A stretch of 64,000 nt of DNA. It comes from Verrucomicrobiia bacterium (lineage in GTDB: Bacteria; Verrucomicrobiota; Verrucomicrobiia; Limisphaerales; JADLHS01). The DNA is taken from positions 1-64,000 of the forward strand of contig JAHCLO010000008.1 of assembly GCA_026125285.1 (NCBI GenBank). The letters are read 5' to 3'. The notes under the pieces were generated by a model that was not told where the DNA came from, did no database searches, and saw nothing but the letters and a program-made list of their open reading frames with translations. Each line of letters opens with the position of its first letter. Within the stretch, counting starts at the first letter, position 1. The position numbers and the translations under genes are program-made. Positions 1 through 8,332 of the stretch are shown in pieces.

Positions 1-164
1 CCGGGGGAGAGGGTTGGGGTGAGGGCGAGCGTTCCAATCAAGACCAATACTGCCTCCTACTCCGCCGACCTGATGGGGTTTAACCACAAAACCCACAGCG
101 CGTCTGAAGTGGCAACCAAAGCCAATGGCCGCAAGCGAACACAGCGGGGCGAAGCCGTAACCAA

Positions 165-288
165 AGGAACGCGGCTGTGTGCCAAGCACCAGCCGAAGCA
201 CTCTGCCAGCAAAGTAGATCACGGGTAATCCGTGGACCAAAACCTTGCGAAGCGCTGTGGCTGGACCTTCAGACACAGCCGCGTCCCG
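165..288. repeat. Long imperfect palindrome
   Basis: Outer arms are ACGCGGCTGTGT (169-180) and its exact reverse complement ACACAGCCGCGT (273-284). Inside, CCAGCC near 190 can pair with GGCTGG near 259. The long loop and imperfect inner pairing look like a non-autonomous palindromic repeat, not a terminator: there is no T-tract. Similar elements recur at 26433, 30482, 40021, 43042 and 49597. Confidence 0.6.
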
Positions 289-419
289 GGAAATCCTCGT
301 GGCCCGCGAGGATTCTGATGTATCGCAAAACAAAGCACACAGAAATCAGACTTATGGACATTGTGCTCTTTGCACTGTACTACATCAGAATCACCCCGCG
401 CTGTGAAGCATCAGAGGCA

Positions 420-495
420 GTCAGGGGAATGTTGGCCAGAGGAATGGAGGCCGGGACGCCCAGACTTTCATTCCGCTTACGATCATTCCCCTGAC
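420..495. repeat. Two-part hairpin upstream of rpsO
   Basis: A 12-bp perfect outer stem (420-431 with 484-495, GTCAGGGGAATG and its complement) encloses a second 6-bp stem (GGAATG 441-446 with CATTCC 469-474). It lies about 170 bases before the rpsO start. It could be a structured leader, an attenuator or a small RNA, or only another palindromic repeat. No T-run follows it on the plus strand. Confidence 0.5.
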
Positions 496-666
496 TAAAA
501 TCCGGGAAGGATTAAGAACCTACTTTCAAAGGTTATGCCATGATACTGGCAAAACTCCACGAAACTTCAACATATTGTGCCTCGCGTAGGATCGGAGAAC
601 CAAATCAGCCCAGGAAATTGCTTTACACCTGCTTCGTGCGTACTTACGATTTCGCGTCTTATTCAC

Positions 667-942
667 ATGGAAGCAATTAAAAGTATGGAAGCCAAAGCGA
701 AGACGATTGACGATTTCAAGCTGCACGAGAAGGACACCGGGTCGGCGGACGTGCAGATTGCCTTGCTCACCGAGCGCATCAACCACCTGACGGGGCACTT
801 GCAGGAGAACAAGATGGACCACAGTTCCCGTCGTGGTTTGTTGATGATGGTAGGTCAGCGCCGTCGCCTGCTTGATTATTTGCACGACACGGACGTCAGT
901 CGCTATCAGGCCATTACCAAGAAACTCAAGCTCCGCCATTAA
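667..942 (+). CDS. rpsO: 30S ribosomal protein S15
   Basis: S15 is a primary binder of 16S rRNA in the small-subunit platform and contacts 23S rRNA in the 70S bridge. The 91-residue product matches the usual 89 residues. It carries the conserved block [13 protein letters not shown], then the helix with INHL and the basic DHSSRRGLL...QRRRLLDYL signature. An upstream in-frame ATG at 577 would add 30 non-conserved residues, so I chose 667; 685 is possible. No strong Shine-Dalgarno is visible. It is followed by pnp, the common bacterial rpsO-pnp order, which supports a shared transcript. Confidence 0.96.
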   Translation: MEAIKSMEAKAKTIDDFKLHEKDTGSADVQIALLTERINHLTGHLQENKMDHSSRRGLLMMVGQRRRLLDYLHDTDVSRYQAITKKLKLRH

Positions 943-1064
943 GAATCTTTCGGAAGGTGGGGTGCGCCCGCAGTCCCTGCGCGGCGTGGCCTTCCGACCT
1001 CGAAGGAATTGGAACGCAATCCGCGAGCGATCCAGTTTCAGAACCAACGAATCGCGCATGAAAA

Positions 1065-1140
1065 ATCCGTTGCCCCTGGGCGATTTCAGTGAACTCCGGC
1101 GAGAACCGGGCTTCACTGAAGTTACTCGGAGGCAACGGAT
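1065..1140 (+). promoter_or_regulatory. Long pnp leader hairpin, possible RNase III site
   Basis: The rpsO-pnp spacer folds into a long stem: ATCCGTTGCC (1065-1074) pairs perfectly with GGCAACGGAT (1131-1140), TTCAGTGAA (1085-1093) with TTCACTGAA (1112-1120), and CCGG (1096-1099) with CCGG (1106-1109), leaving a 6-base loop. In E. coli a double-stranded leader at this position is cut by RNase III and PNPase then represses its own mRNA. The position and shape here suggest the same control; that is an inference by analogy. Confidence 0.6.
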
Positions 1141-1160
1141 CAACCTCGAAGCAAGCATAT

Positions 1161-3314
1161 ATGTCAGAGAAAACATCCGTCCAGGTGGGCGATAAACAGA
1201 TCCTCATTGAAACCGGCAAACTCGCCAAGCAGGCTGACGGCGCCGTCACCGTTCAACTCGGTGAAACCATTGTGGTGGTAGCCGCGGTGGCGGCCACCAA
1301 GGCCAAAGAAGGGCAGGAGTTCTTTCCACTCACGGTGGATTACCGCGAGAAGGCGGCTGCCGCCGGAAAGTTTCCCGGCGGTTACTTCAAACGGGAAGGT
1401 CGTCCGACTGAAAAAGAGATTCTCACCTGCCGTCTCACGGATCGCCCCATTCGGCCATTGTTCCCCAAGGGTTGGTATAACGAAGTCCAGGTGCAGACCG
1501 TCGTTCTCAGCGCCGACGGCGAGAATGATCCCGATATTCTCAGTATCGTCGGTGCTAGTGCCGCACTCATGGTGAGTGACATCCCTTGGGATGGCCCGCT
1601 GGGTGCCGTGCGGGTGGGCCGGATCGGCGGTAAATTTATCGCCAATCCCACGCACGCCGAGATGGCGGAGAGTGATCTCGATCTGGTGTACGTCGGCAAC
1701 GCGACCGATATTGTGATGTATGAAGGATCGGCGCAGGAAATCAGCGAGGCTGATTTCAATGCCGCGCTCAAATTCGGCCAGGAGTGCTGTCAGCCGTTGA
1801 TTGCCGCGCAAAAGGAACTGGCGGCCAAAGCCGGAAAGCCCAAGCGTCAGATCACGCTGAACATCGTGCCGGATGAGATTCTTCAAGAAGCGAAGAAATT
1901 GGCGGGTGATCGCTTTGTGCCCGCGTTGTTGACTCCCGGCAAGCTCGCTCGCGAAGCCGCCTGCAAAGCCATTCAGGATGAAGTGGGCGCCAGGCTGGTG
2001 GAGAAATTTGGGGCGGAGAAGGTCACTGATTTCGTCATCAAGGACGCATTTTACTACATCCAGAAGGAAGCGGTCCGCAGTCTGATTCTGGATGGTGGGA
2101 AGCGGCTGGATGGCCGTGATTTCAATACAGTGCGCCCGATTTCCAGCGAGGTTGGCATCCTGCCGCGCGCTCACGGCTCGGCGTTGTTCTCCCGGGGAGA
2201 AACCCAGGCCCTTACCCTGGCCACGCTCGGCACGGGTGATGATACCCAGGAGTTCGATTCCTACACCGGCGGCGAGAATCAGAAGAAATTCATCCTCCAT
2301 TACAACTTCCCGAACTTCTCCGTCGGTGAAACCGGTCGCATCATGGGACCAGGCCGGCGTGAAATCGGTCATGGCGCCCTTGCCGAACGCTCCATCGAAC
2401 CGATGCTCCCCAAAATGGATTATCCCTACACCGTTCGCGTGACCAGCGAGATCATGGAATCCAACGGCTCAACCTCGATGGCCAGTGTCTGCGGTGGATC
2501 GCTGGCGCTCATGGACGCCGGCGTGCCACTGTTGCGGCCCGTGGCCGGCATCAGCGTCGGCATTTGCACTGAAATCGGTGCGGACAAGAAGATTGCCCGT
2601 CATCAATTGCTCACCGACATCATCGGGTGGGAAGATCATTACTGCGACATGGATTGCAAGATCGCTGGCACCGAAAAGGGCATCACGGGATTTCAACTGG
2701 ATCTTAAACTCCGCGGATTGCCGCACGAACTGATGGCGGAGGCGGTGGAAAAGGCCCGCGTGGCACGGCTGCAAATTCTCGCCGAAATGGCCAAGACCCT
2801 GGCCGAGCCGCGCAAGGAACTCAGCAAGTACGCACCGCGCATCACCACGTTGAAGATCAACCCAGAGAAGATTGGCGCACTGATTGGTCCCGGCGGCAAG
2901 AACATCAAGCGGCTCGTCGAGGAGTCCGGGTGCGAAATTGACATTGAAGATGATGGCACGGTGAACATCTTCTCCGTTTCGGCGGAGGGCATGAAGATCG
3001 CGGTGGATTCGATCTCCGGGATGACAGCGGAAGCCGAGATCGGCAAGGTTTATCGCGGCAAAGTTGTCACGATTAAAGAATTCGGTGCGTTCGTCGAATT
3101 CCTCCCCGGCAAGGATGGATTGGTTCACATCAGCGAACTGGCCAACTTCCGGGTGAAGAAGACCGAGGACATCGTCAAGCTGGGCGATGAAATCTGGGTG
3201 AAATGCCTGGGTGTGGACGAGAAGGGGCGCGTGCGTCTCTCGCGCAAGGCTGCGATGGAAGACCGTGACAAGCAGATGAGTGGCGGCGAGCCTGAAAAAC
3301 CGCCTCAAGAGTGA
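1161..3314 (+). CDS. pnp: Polyribonucleotide nucleotidyltransferase (PNPase)
   Basis: Phosphorolytic 3'-5' exoribonuclease that trims and turns over mRNA, usually as a trimer in the degradosome. The 717-residue product has the full family layout: RNase PH domain 1 (with [11 protein letters not shown] and [20 protein letters not shown] blocks), an all-alpha linker, RNase PH domain 2 ([14 protein letters not shown] and [14 protein letters not shown] blocks), KH domain (about 562-620, G-P-G-G-K-N-I) and S1 domain (about 628-697, ending near KVRLSRKA-type residues). I chose ATG 1161 (MSEKTSV) because the family starts there; the longer frame from 1089 runs back through the leader hairpin. It ends at a clear terminator. 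Confidence 0.97.
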   Translation: MSEKTSVQVGDKQILIETGKLAKQADGAVTVQLGETIVVVAAVAATKAKEGQEFFPLTVDYREKAAAAGKFPGGYFKREGRPTEKEILTCRLTDRPIRPLFPKGWYNEVQVQTVVLSADGENDPDILSIVGASAALMVSDIPWDGPLGAVRVGRIGGKFIANPTHAEMAESDLDLVYVGNATDIVMYEGSAQEISEADFNAALKFGQECCQPLIAAQKELAAKAGKPKRQITLNIVPDEILQEAKKLAGDRFVPALLTPGKLAREAACKAIQDEVGARLVEKFGAEKVTDFVIKDAFYYIQKEAVRSLILDGGKRLDGRDFNTVRPISSEVGILPRAHGSALFSRGETQALTLATLGTGDDTQEFDSYTGGENQKKFILHYNFPNFSVGETGRIMGPGRREIGHGALAERSIEPMLPKMDYPYTVRVTSEIMESNGSTSMASVCGGSLALMDAGVPLLRPVAGISVGICTEIGADKKIARHQLLTDIIGWEDHYCDMDCKIAGTEKGITGFQLDLKLRGLPHELMAEAVEKARVARLQILAEMAKTLAEPRKELSKYAPRITTLKINPEKIGALIGPGGKNIKRLVEESGCEIDIEDDGTVNIFSVSAEGMKIAVDSISGMTAEAEIGKVYRGKVVTIKEFGAFVEFLPGKDGLVHISELANFRVKKTEDIVKLGDEIWVKCLGVDEKGRVRLSRKAAMEDRDKQMSGGEPEKPPQE

Positions 3315-3331
3315 TCTGACTGAAGCAATCG

Positions 3332-3359
3332 AGGCGAGCCGGCAACGGCTCGCCTTTTT
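3332..3359 (+). terminator. Rho-independent terminator of pnp
   Basis: Perfect 9-bp stem AGGCGAGCC (3332-3340) / GGCTCGCCT (3347-3355) with a 6-base loop, followed by a run of T. It sits 18 bases after the pnp stop and just before the stop of the convergent helicase gene. Confidence 0.85.
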
Positions 3360-3362
3360 GCT

Positions 3363-5957
3363 TCAATGCCTTCGCAAAATGAGCCGATGATCCACGCGGC
3401 GGGTCTGGTTGAATTCCAGAGGCGGCAGGTCGGTGACGGTAGGCGATTCAGTTTCGTGCAGAATCGTCCTGGCCGTTGACTGCAAGGCACGCCAGCGGGG
3501 CCAATCCAGATCAGGCGCATGGGCAATTTGCCGGAGCAGGCTGCGCCACTCGATGATGGCACGGTCAATGTCGCCCGCGCCCAGCAAGTCGGTCACCCAC
3601 CCATGTTTATTGAGCGGATTCTTATGCACGGACGCCACGACTGCTTCGGCGCCCGCGCCATACTTGGGTGGGACACCGTTTTCGAGGTAGCCCGTAATGG
3701 TCTGGAGGCCAAACTTTTCGTGACAGGCAATCGCCAATCTCCCGCCCCAACGATTGTCCTCGCCGCAGAAACGAAAGCCGGCATCCAGATTAGCGATGTC
3801 GTAGATCAATTCATCCAAGGGGTAACGGTTGTCCTCCAGCGCAGCGGCGATCGCAAGACCGTAACCTTGCGAAAAGAAGCTGACAAGGTGTCCCCGGAGC
3901 GTGGGCACGCCCCTTTCGTCCACCAAACCGAGCCGGCGCCAAAGCAGTGCCGTGCCGGTCGCCGTCGGCAGTTTCTTGCACGTCTCCACCAGGGAGCAAC
4001 GGGCGCAGTCGTAGGGCAACACTTCGCGTTCACGCGGTCGCCACAGCGGAAGGCCGTATTTGTCCACCGGCACGCGCATGGTGAGATCGGCCAGGCTGGT
4101 GTAAGCCAGGATGCGCCGCGGCTGCCGGACGAATCTCACGACGGGAGTTCTTTGGGAGGCCAGTTTCTGTTCGAGGAGCGGGACGATCTTTTCGTTCCAG
4201 ACCGCCAATTCCGTCTGCCGTCCGTGCCAATTGGTCAAGCGCCGGACCCATTTGGCAATCATCACGCGGGTGCCGTTCAATACATCGGCAACCGTCGAGG
4301 CACGCCCATAGATCTTGCTTCCGTTGTCGAGTTGTTCCAAGCCCACCAACATCCCCGTGCCGACTTTCTCGAGCGCGGCTTGCTCGGTCAGGGCGGATCG
4401 AAATGCGGGTTTCGGTGAAGCCTCGGCGAGTTCCGCTTGTCCTTCGTTTGATGAAATCTCCGATTCCGCACGGTCGAGGACAACGATTTCTTTCAATGGC
4501 TTCTCCACCAGTACTGGATACGGCTCCCACTCCCCCCGGCTGTTGAGCATTTCGCGCTGGCGCTTTCGGACGTGCCGCGCGCGTTCGGCATCGGTCTTCA
4601 GTCCGCACGGCGTCTCGGGATGTTTCAGCGATTCCTCGACACCAAGGAAGATGGGTTTGGTGGTAAACAGTCTTTCTTGGGCGCGCACGGCTTCCGTAAA
4701 TGGATCGCGGTCCTGCTCCGCGGCGGTGGCCATGAGGCCCAACAACGCGCTCCAATCCACGGCGCCACTGCGGGCCAAATGACATGGCCTGGCGTCCAGC
4801 AGGCGGATTTCATTCGCGGTGACAAGGATAAAGCCGGTTTCATCCAGCCCGCGGCGCCCCGCGCGGCCAAACATCTGCAGAATCTCATCTGCCCGCAGCG
4901 GTTGTTCGATGGCGTCACGGCGATAAGACTCGCCGGCCAGGGCCACACTGCGGAGGGAAAAATTGATACCGGCGGCAAGACCCATCGTGGCCACTACCAC
5001 GCGGAGTTGTCCCGCCTTTGCCAGAGGCTCGATCACGCCGGCGCGCACGGCATAGCTTAACCCGCTGTGATGATAGACGATGCGGCTCTTGAGCAAACGC
5101 GCGAGGTGTTCGCCGACGACTTGCTTTTGGGCCAGGCTGAGTGGCAGTGGATGCGGTGTGGGCAACTGACGCGCGAGGTCGGCAGCCATGCTTTCCGCAG
5201 CTTGGCGACGTGGGGCAAAAATGAGCAATGGGCCAAGGTCGTCCGCCAGTGCCTTGGCGACCAAACGCGGCCAATAGCCGCGAATGTCGGAAGGCACATG
5301 GTAGTTCAGATGGTTCGCAAGGACTTCTTCCTGTGGGACCGGACGCTGTTCATGGCGGATCAGTACCGCCTTGCGGCCGAGACGCGTGAGCCATTGGACG
5401 ACGTGATGCGGGTTGGCGACACTGCCGCTCAAGAGCAGCAACTGGGTGTGGGCCGGGGCCAGGGCCAGGGCCAGTTCGTAATTCAGGCCGCGGTCGGCGT
5501 CGCCGAGCATTTGGTATTCGTCCACGACTAGCAGGGCCGGCCCGTCGCCGGCGATGAGCCGGTGCTTCTGGGTTTCGAGGGTCGCCACCAGAATCGGCGC
5601 ACGAAGGTTCTCGGCCAGGTCGCCGGTGGCGATGCCGACATCCCAGCCGCGGGCGCGCCATTCCGCGAGTTTATCGTTGGCCAAGGCACGGGTGGGCACG
5701 GTGTAAATGGCCTGCCCGCGCGGTTTGCCGGCGTTGGACCACAACTCGAAGATCAGCGTCTTGCCCGCGCCGGTGGGGGCTTGAACCACGACATCATTGC
5801 CTTCGCGCAACGCGGCTACGGCCTGCTGTTGCCACAGGTCCGGTACGGCGACCTGATTGAGCGCCGGGTGGTTTGCCATTTGTGATTCAAGCACGGACAC
5901 GCCGGGAAGATAGCGGAGTCTGCGCAAACGAGAACGGAGATTTTTGCCTAACACCAT
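3363..5957 (-). CDS. Ski2-like superfamily 2 DEAD/DEAH-box helicase
   Basis: Predicted ATP-dependent RNA or DNA helicase, 864 residues. Motif I is APTGAGKT (60-67), motif II DEYQ (146-149), motif III SGS (177-179), and motif VI QMFGRAGRRGLDETG starts at 361. This motif VI form is typical of the Ski2/Hel308 branch. The C-terminal half after about residue 400 has no domain I recognise. It contains a compact cysteine cluster (C-A-R-C-S-L-V-E-T-C), which could hold zinc or a cluster. It is transcribed towards pnp, so it is not in the same operon, though PNPase and Ski2-like helicases often act together in RNA decay. Start 5957 gives a slightly long basic N-terminus; an internal ATG 26 codons later is an alternative. 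Confidence 0.85.
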   Translation of the reverse strand: MVLGKNLRSRLRRLRYLPGVSVLESQMANHPALNQVAVPDLWQQQAVAALREGNDVVVQAPTGAGKTLIFELWSNAGKPRGQAIYTVPTRALANDKLAEWRARGWDVGIATGDLAENLRAPILVATLETQKHRLIAGDGPALLVVDEYQMLGDADRGLNYELALALAPAHTQLLLLSGSVANPHHVVQWLTRLGRKAVLIRHEQRPVPQEEVLANHLNYHVPSDIRGYWPRLVAKALADDLGPLLIFAPRRQAAESMAADLARQLPTPHPLPLSLAQKQVVGEHLARLLKSRIVYHHSGLSYAVRAGVIEPLAKAGQLRVVVATMGLAAGINFSLRSVALAGESYRRDAIEQPLRADEILQMFGRAGRRGLDETGFILVTANEIRLLDARPCHLARSGAVDWSALLGLMATAAEQDRDPFTEAVRAQERLFTTKPIFLGVEESLKHPETPCGLKTDAERARHVRKRQREMLNSRGEWEPYPVLVEKPLKEIVVLDRAESEISSNEGQAELAEASPKPAFRSALTEQAALEKVGTGMLVGLEQLDNGSKIYGRASTVADVLNGTRVMIAKWVRRLTNWHGRQTELAVWNEKIVPLLEQKLASQRTPVVRFVRQPRRILAYTSLADLTMRVPVDKYGLPLWRPREREVLPYDCARCSLVETCKKLPTATGTALLWRRLGLVDERGVPTLRGHLVSFFSQGYGLAIAAALEDNRYPLDELIYDIANLDAGFRFCGEDNRWGGRLAIACHEKFGLQTITGYLENGVPPKYGAGAEAVVASVHKNPLNKHGWVTDLLGAGDIDRAIIEWRSLLRQIAHAPDLDWPRWRALQSTARTILHETESPTVTDLPPLEFNQTRRVDHRLILRRH

Positions 5958-6033
5958 CGCAACTCATTGCCTGCGGGTGTGGCACGCTGGGCACAACAAG
6001 TTTGACTAGGCCTCCGTCCAACCCTACATTTTC

Positions 6034-7086
6034 ATGCACATGCTGGCTGCTGCATCAAAAGTGGGAGCGGTGGCGGTTGCTATCACACCGCCCGCCGATT
6101 TGGCCGGTTCCTGGAAGCAAATTGTGGAACCGGTCGAGCCTTTTCTTGACGCCGTTAGCCATCGCCTTACCCGGCAAGTCAATGAGTTTGACCCCAATAT
6201 CGTGCAATATGCCGAGTACGCATTGAACGGCAACGGCAAGCACTTGCGTCCCACGCTGGTGGCCCTGGCGGCGAACTCGCTTGGTGGACTCAACGATTCC
6301 CACGTCACGGTCGCCACCATCATCGAAATGGTGCATCTGGCGACGCTGGTGCATGACGACGTAATGGACGAGGCGGAGATTCGTCGCGGACAGTTGACCC
6401 TGGCGGCGAACTGGGGCAACGAAATCGCCGTGTTGTTTGGCGACTGCCTGTTTGCCCAGGCGCTGGTGCTGGCGGCCAGTTTTCCCACACCGGAAATCTG
6501 CCGGGCGGTAGCCAAGGCCACCAATACCGTCTGTTCTGGTGAGATTCTGCAGACGCAGCACCGGCGCAATTTCGACCGTTCCCGGCGGGAGTATTTTCGC
6601 GTGCTGGAAATGAAGACGGCCGAGTTGTTCGCATTATCTTGTGAACTGGCGGCAGTATTGAGCAACGCCACGGCTGCAGAGCGGAATGCGTTACGCCAGT
6701 TTGGCATGATGTTCGGTACGGCGTATCAGGTGTACGACGATTGCGTGGATTTGTTCGGCACCGAAGCGAACGCGGGCAAGTCTTTGGGCACTGACCTCGC
6801 CAAGGGCAAATTAACCTTCCCGGTCTTGTTGGCTTGGGAGCGGGCGGGTGCGGGAGACCGCGCGAAACTGGAAGAATTGGTGCAGGAATGGCGGCCCGGT
6901 TCACTGCCGCGTGTTTGCGAAATGCTGGTGCGATACGAAACTTTAGGGCCAACGCTGGAAATAATTGAACAGTATCTGGAACGGGCGCGTCAAATTCTCC
7001 TCACACTGCCTGAGTCAAACGGGCGTGCTGGGTTGTTTGGAGTGACCGATTATCTATGGCGGCAGACCGCCGCCTTGTCAGAATGA
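6034..7086 (+). CDS. Trans-polyprenyl diphosphate synthase
   Basis: Elongates allylic diphosphates with isopentenyl diphosphate to make the long isoprenoid chain of quinones or other carriers. The 350-residue protein shows the G-K-H-L-R-P motif (68-73), the first aspartate-rich motif DDVMD (108-112) followed by RRG, and the second motif DDCVD (235-239) preceded by a Gln-Val-Tyr. Length fits octaprenyl/solanesyl synthases. An upstream-extended leader of about 35 residues precedes the domain. The stop overlaps the next gene's start as ATGA, so the sigma factor that follows is probably translationally coupled. Chain length cannot be read from sequence with certainty, so no symbol is given. Confidence 0.93.
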   Translation: MHMLAAASKVGAVAVAITPPADLAGSWKQIVEPVEPFLDAVSHRLTRQVNEFDPNIVQYAEYALNGNGKHLRPTLVALAANSLGGLNDSHVTVATIIEMVHLATLVHDDVMDEAEIRRGQLTLAANWGNEIAVLFGDCLFAQALVLAASFPTPEICRAVAKATNTVCSGEILQTQHRRNFDRSRREYFRVLEMKTAELFALSCELAAVLSNATAAERNALRQFGMMFGTAYQVYDDCVDLFGTEANAGKSLGTDLAKGKLTFPVLLAWERAGAGDRAKLEELVQEWRPGSLPRVCEMLVRYETLGPTLEIIEQYLERARQILLTLPESNGRAGLFGVTDYLWRQTAALSE

Positions 7087-7751
7087 ACCTGAATACTGCT
7101 CTTATGACCGAACCGGCTCCGGATACTTCTTCAGAGCCGTTGCCAACGCCGAAGATTGTCAGGTCGGCGGCGCCGGCGGAGATCACAGAGGAGCAAACCT
7201 TGGTGCGGCGCGCGCGTAAGGGGGATTTGGGCGCGTATGATGATCTGGTGCGCCGCTACCAGGAGCGGATTTATGCCACGATCTACCACATGACCGCGAA
7301 CCACGAGGACGCGAACGATCTGGCGCAGGAGACGTTTATCAAGGCCTATCAGGCCCTTAAGTCCTTCAAGGGTGGGTCCAGCTTCTACACGTGGATTTAT
7401 CGAATTGCGGTCAACAAGACGATCAATTTTCTGAAGCAGCGCAAGAACCGGGTTCACCTGAGCTTGAACGATCTGGACTTCAACGCCGAGCATGATCCCG
7501 ACTTGGTCGCCCTGGTTTCGGATCACACTCCGCGACGCGAAGTCAACCTGGCGGAACTGCAAGAAAAATTGAACGCCGCAATGCAGAAATTGTCGGAATC
7601 ACATAGATTGGTGGTCACGTTGCACGACGTGCAGGGACTGCCGCATGACGAAATTGCGGAAATCATGGATTGCAACATCGGGACAGTTCGATCGCGATTG
7701 TTTTATGCACGGCAACAATTGCAGGCGCTGCTGGCCGATTACTTGAAGTGA
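7083..7751 (+). CDS. ECF-type RNA polymerase sigma factor
   Basis: A 222-residue sigma-70-family factor. Region 2 has YQERIYATIYHMTANHEDA, then D-L-A-Q-E-T-F-I-K-A-Y and the W-I-Y-R-I-A-V-N-K block. Region 4 has LSESHRLVVTLHDVQGLPHDEIAEIM and the recognition helix ending G-T-V-R-S-R-L-F-Y-A-R. I chose ATG 7083 because it overlaps the preceding stop by 4 bases (ATGA); the longer frame from 7056 is inside the upstream gene. A membrane protein follows two bases after its stop, the usual sigma/anti-sigma arrangement. Role is unknown; coupling to the isoprenoid synthase may point to envelope or redox stress, which is inference. Confidence 0.9.
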   Translation: MNLNTALMTEPAPDTSSEPLPTPKIVRSAAPAEITEEQTLVRRARKGDLGAYDDLVRRYQERIYATIYHMTANHEDANDLAQETFIKAYQALKSFKGGSSFYTWIYRIAVNKTINFLKQRKNRVHLSLNDLDFNAEHDPDLVALVSDHTPRREVNLAELQEKLNAAMQKLSESHRLVVTLHDVQGLPHDEIAEIMDCNIGTVRSRLFYARQQLQALLADYLK

Positions 7752-7753
7752 CT

Positions 7754-8278
7754 ATGAACGACGAACGGGAAAACTTCGACGCGCTACAACGTTTGCTCAA
7801 GGTGAAGCGCTATGAACAACCGCCCCCCCGATACTTCAACGAATTCTCCGGGCAGGTCCTCGCCCGCATCAGCGCCGGGGAGCAGGGTGGAGAAGTGAGT
7901 GGTTGGGAAGTTGGTACCTGGATTGAGCGGCTTCTGAGCGGCCTCGGTTCGCGGCCAGTGGTGCCGGCGACTTTGGGTGGCGCGGTCTGTGCGGTCTTCA
8001 TGGCGGGCCTGGTTTTCATGGACACCTCGGCTGACCAGAATATGGATGCCCTTTGGAGTCTGGGAGCTGCCGAAGCCAACCCTGCGTCGCCCGTCCGCCC
8101 GATGTCGAATTTGGTCGCAGTCCAGGAGCAACATGGCGCGGAACTCGGTTCGCTGGAGAGCACCATCCTTGCTGGCCAAGGGACCAATGCGGTGGGCATC
8201 GCCTTTGAACACTCGCTGTTTGGGAGAATCCAGCCGTTGCCTCCCAAACTGGCCTCCGACCCGGTCGGGAGCAAGTAG
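7754..8278 (+). CDS. Single-pass membrane protein, putative anti-sigma factor
   Basis: A 174-residue protein starting two bases after the sigma-factor stop. It has a charged cytoplasmic N-terminus (about 70 residues), one hydrophobic segment near residues 75-95 and a non-conserved C-terminal part outside. That topology and position are those of an anti-sigma factor, but I see no zinc-binding HxxxCxxC motif, so assignment rests on context. A GTG at 7748 is an alternative start. It is the last gene of the ispB-like/sigma transcript and ends about 55 bases before a convergent gene. Confidence 0.6.
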   Translation: MNDERENFDALQRLLKVKRYEQPPPRYFNEFSGQVLARISAGEQGGEVSGWEVGTWIERLLSGLGSRPVVPATLGGAVCAVFMAGLVFMDTSADQNMDALWSLGAAEANPASPVRPMSNLVAVQEQHGAELGSLESTILAGQGTNAVGIAFEHSLFGRIQPLPPKLASDPVGSK

Positions 8279-8332
8279 TCGTAAAGCACTTACGGGCACC
8301 CGCACAATCGCCCTTTCAAAGGCGGCGATGAT

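Larger units (their letters stand above)
1..666. other. Non-coding, palindrome-rich region upstream of rpsO
   Basis: I see no convincing gene here. The short open frames have no recognisable domain and run through repeats. The left edge carries a G-rich stretch (about 4-27) of a kind often dispersed between genes in PVC bacteria. Two large inverted repeats (169-284 and 420-495, listed separately) and a small perfect 7-bp hairpin near 293-313 fill most of the region. The last 170 bases presumably hold the rpsO promoter, but I could not identify clear -35/-10 boxes. Confidence 0.6.

Noticed and set aside
1164..2372. 402-codon minus-strand frame within pnp
   Set aside because: It is an antisense shadow of a clearly conserved gene; the product has no domain and GC-rich codon bias explains the open frame.
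5978..5996. Possible sigma-54 (-24/-12) promoter TGGCAC...GCAC before the polyprenyl synthase
   Set aside because: The GG-to-GC spacing is 8, not 10 bases, and the -12 box is not TTGC.
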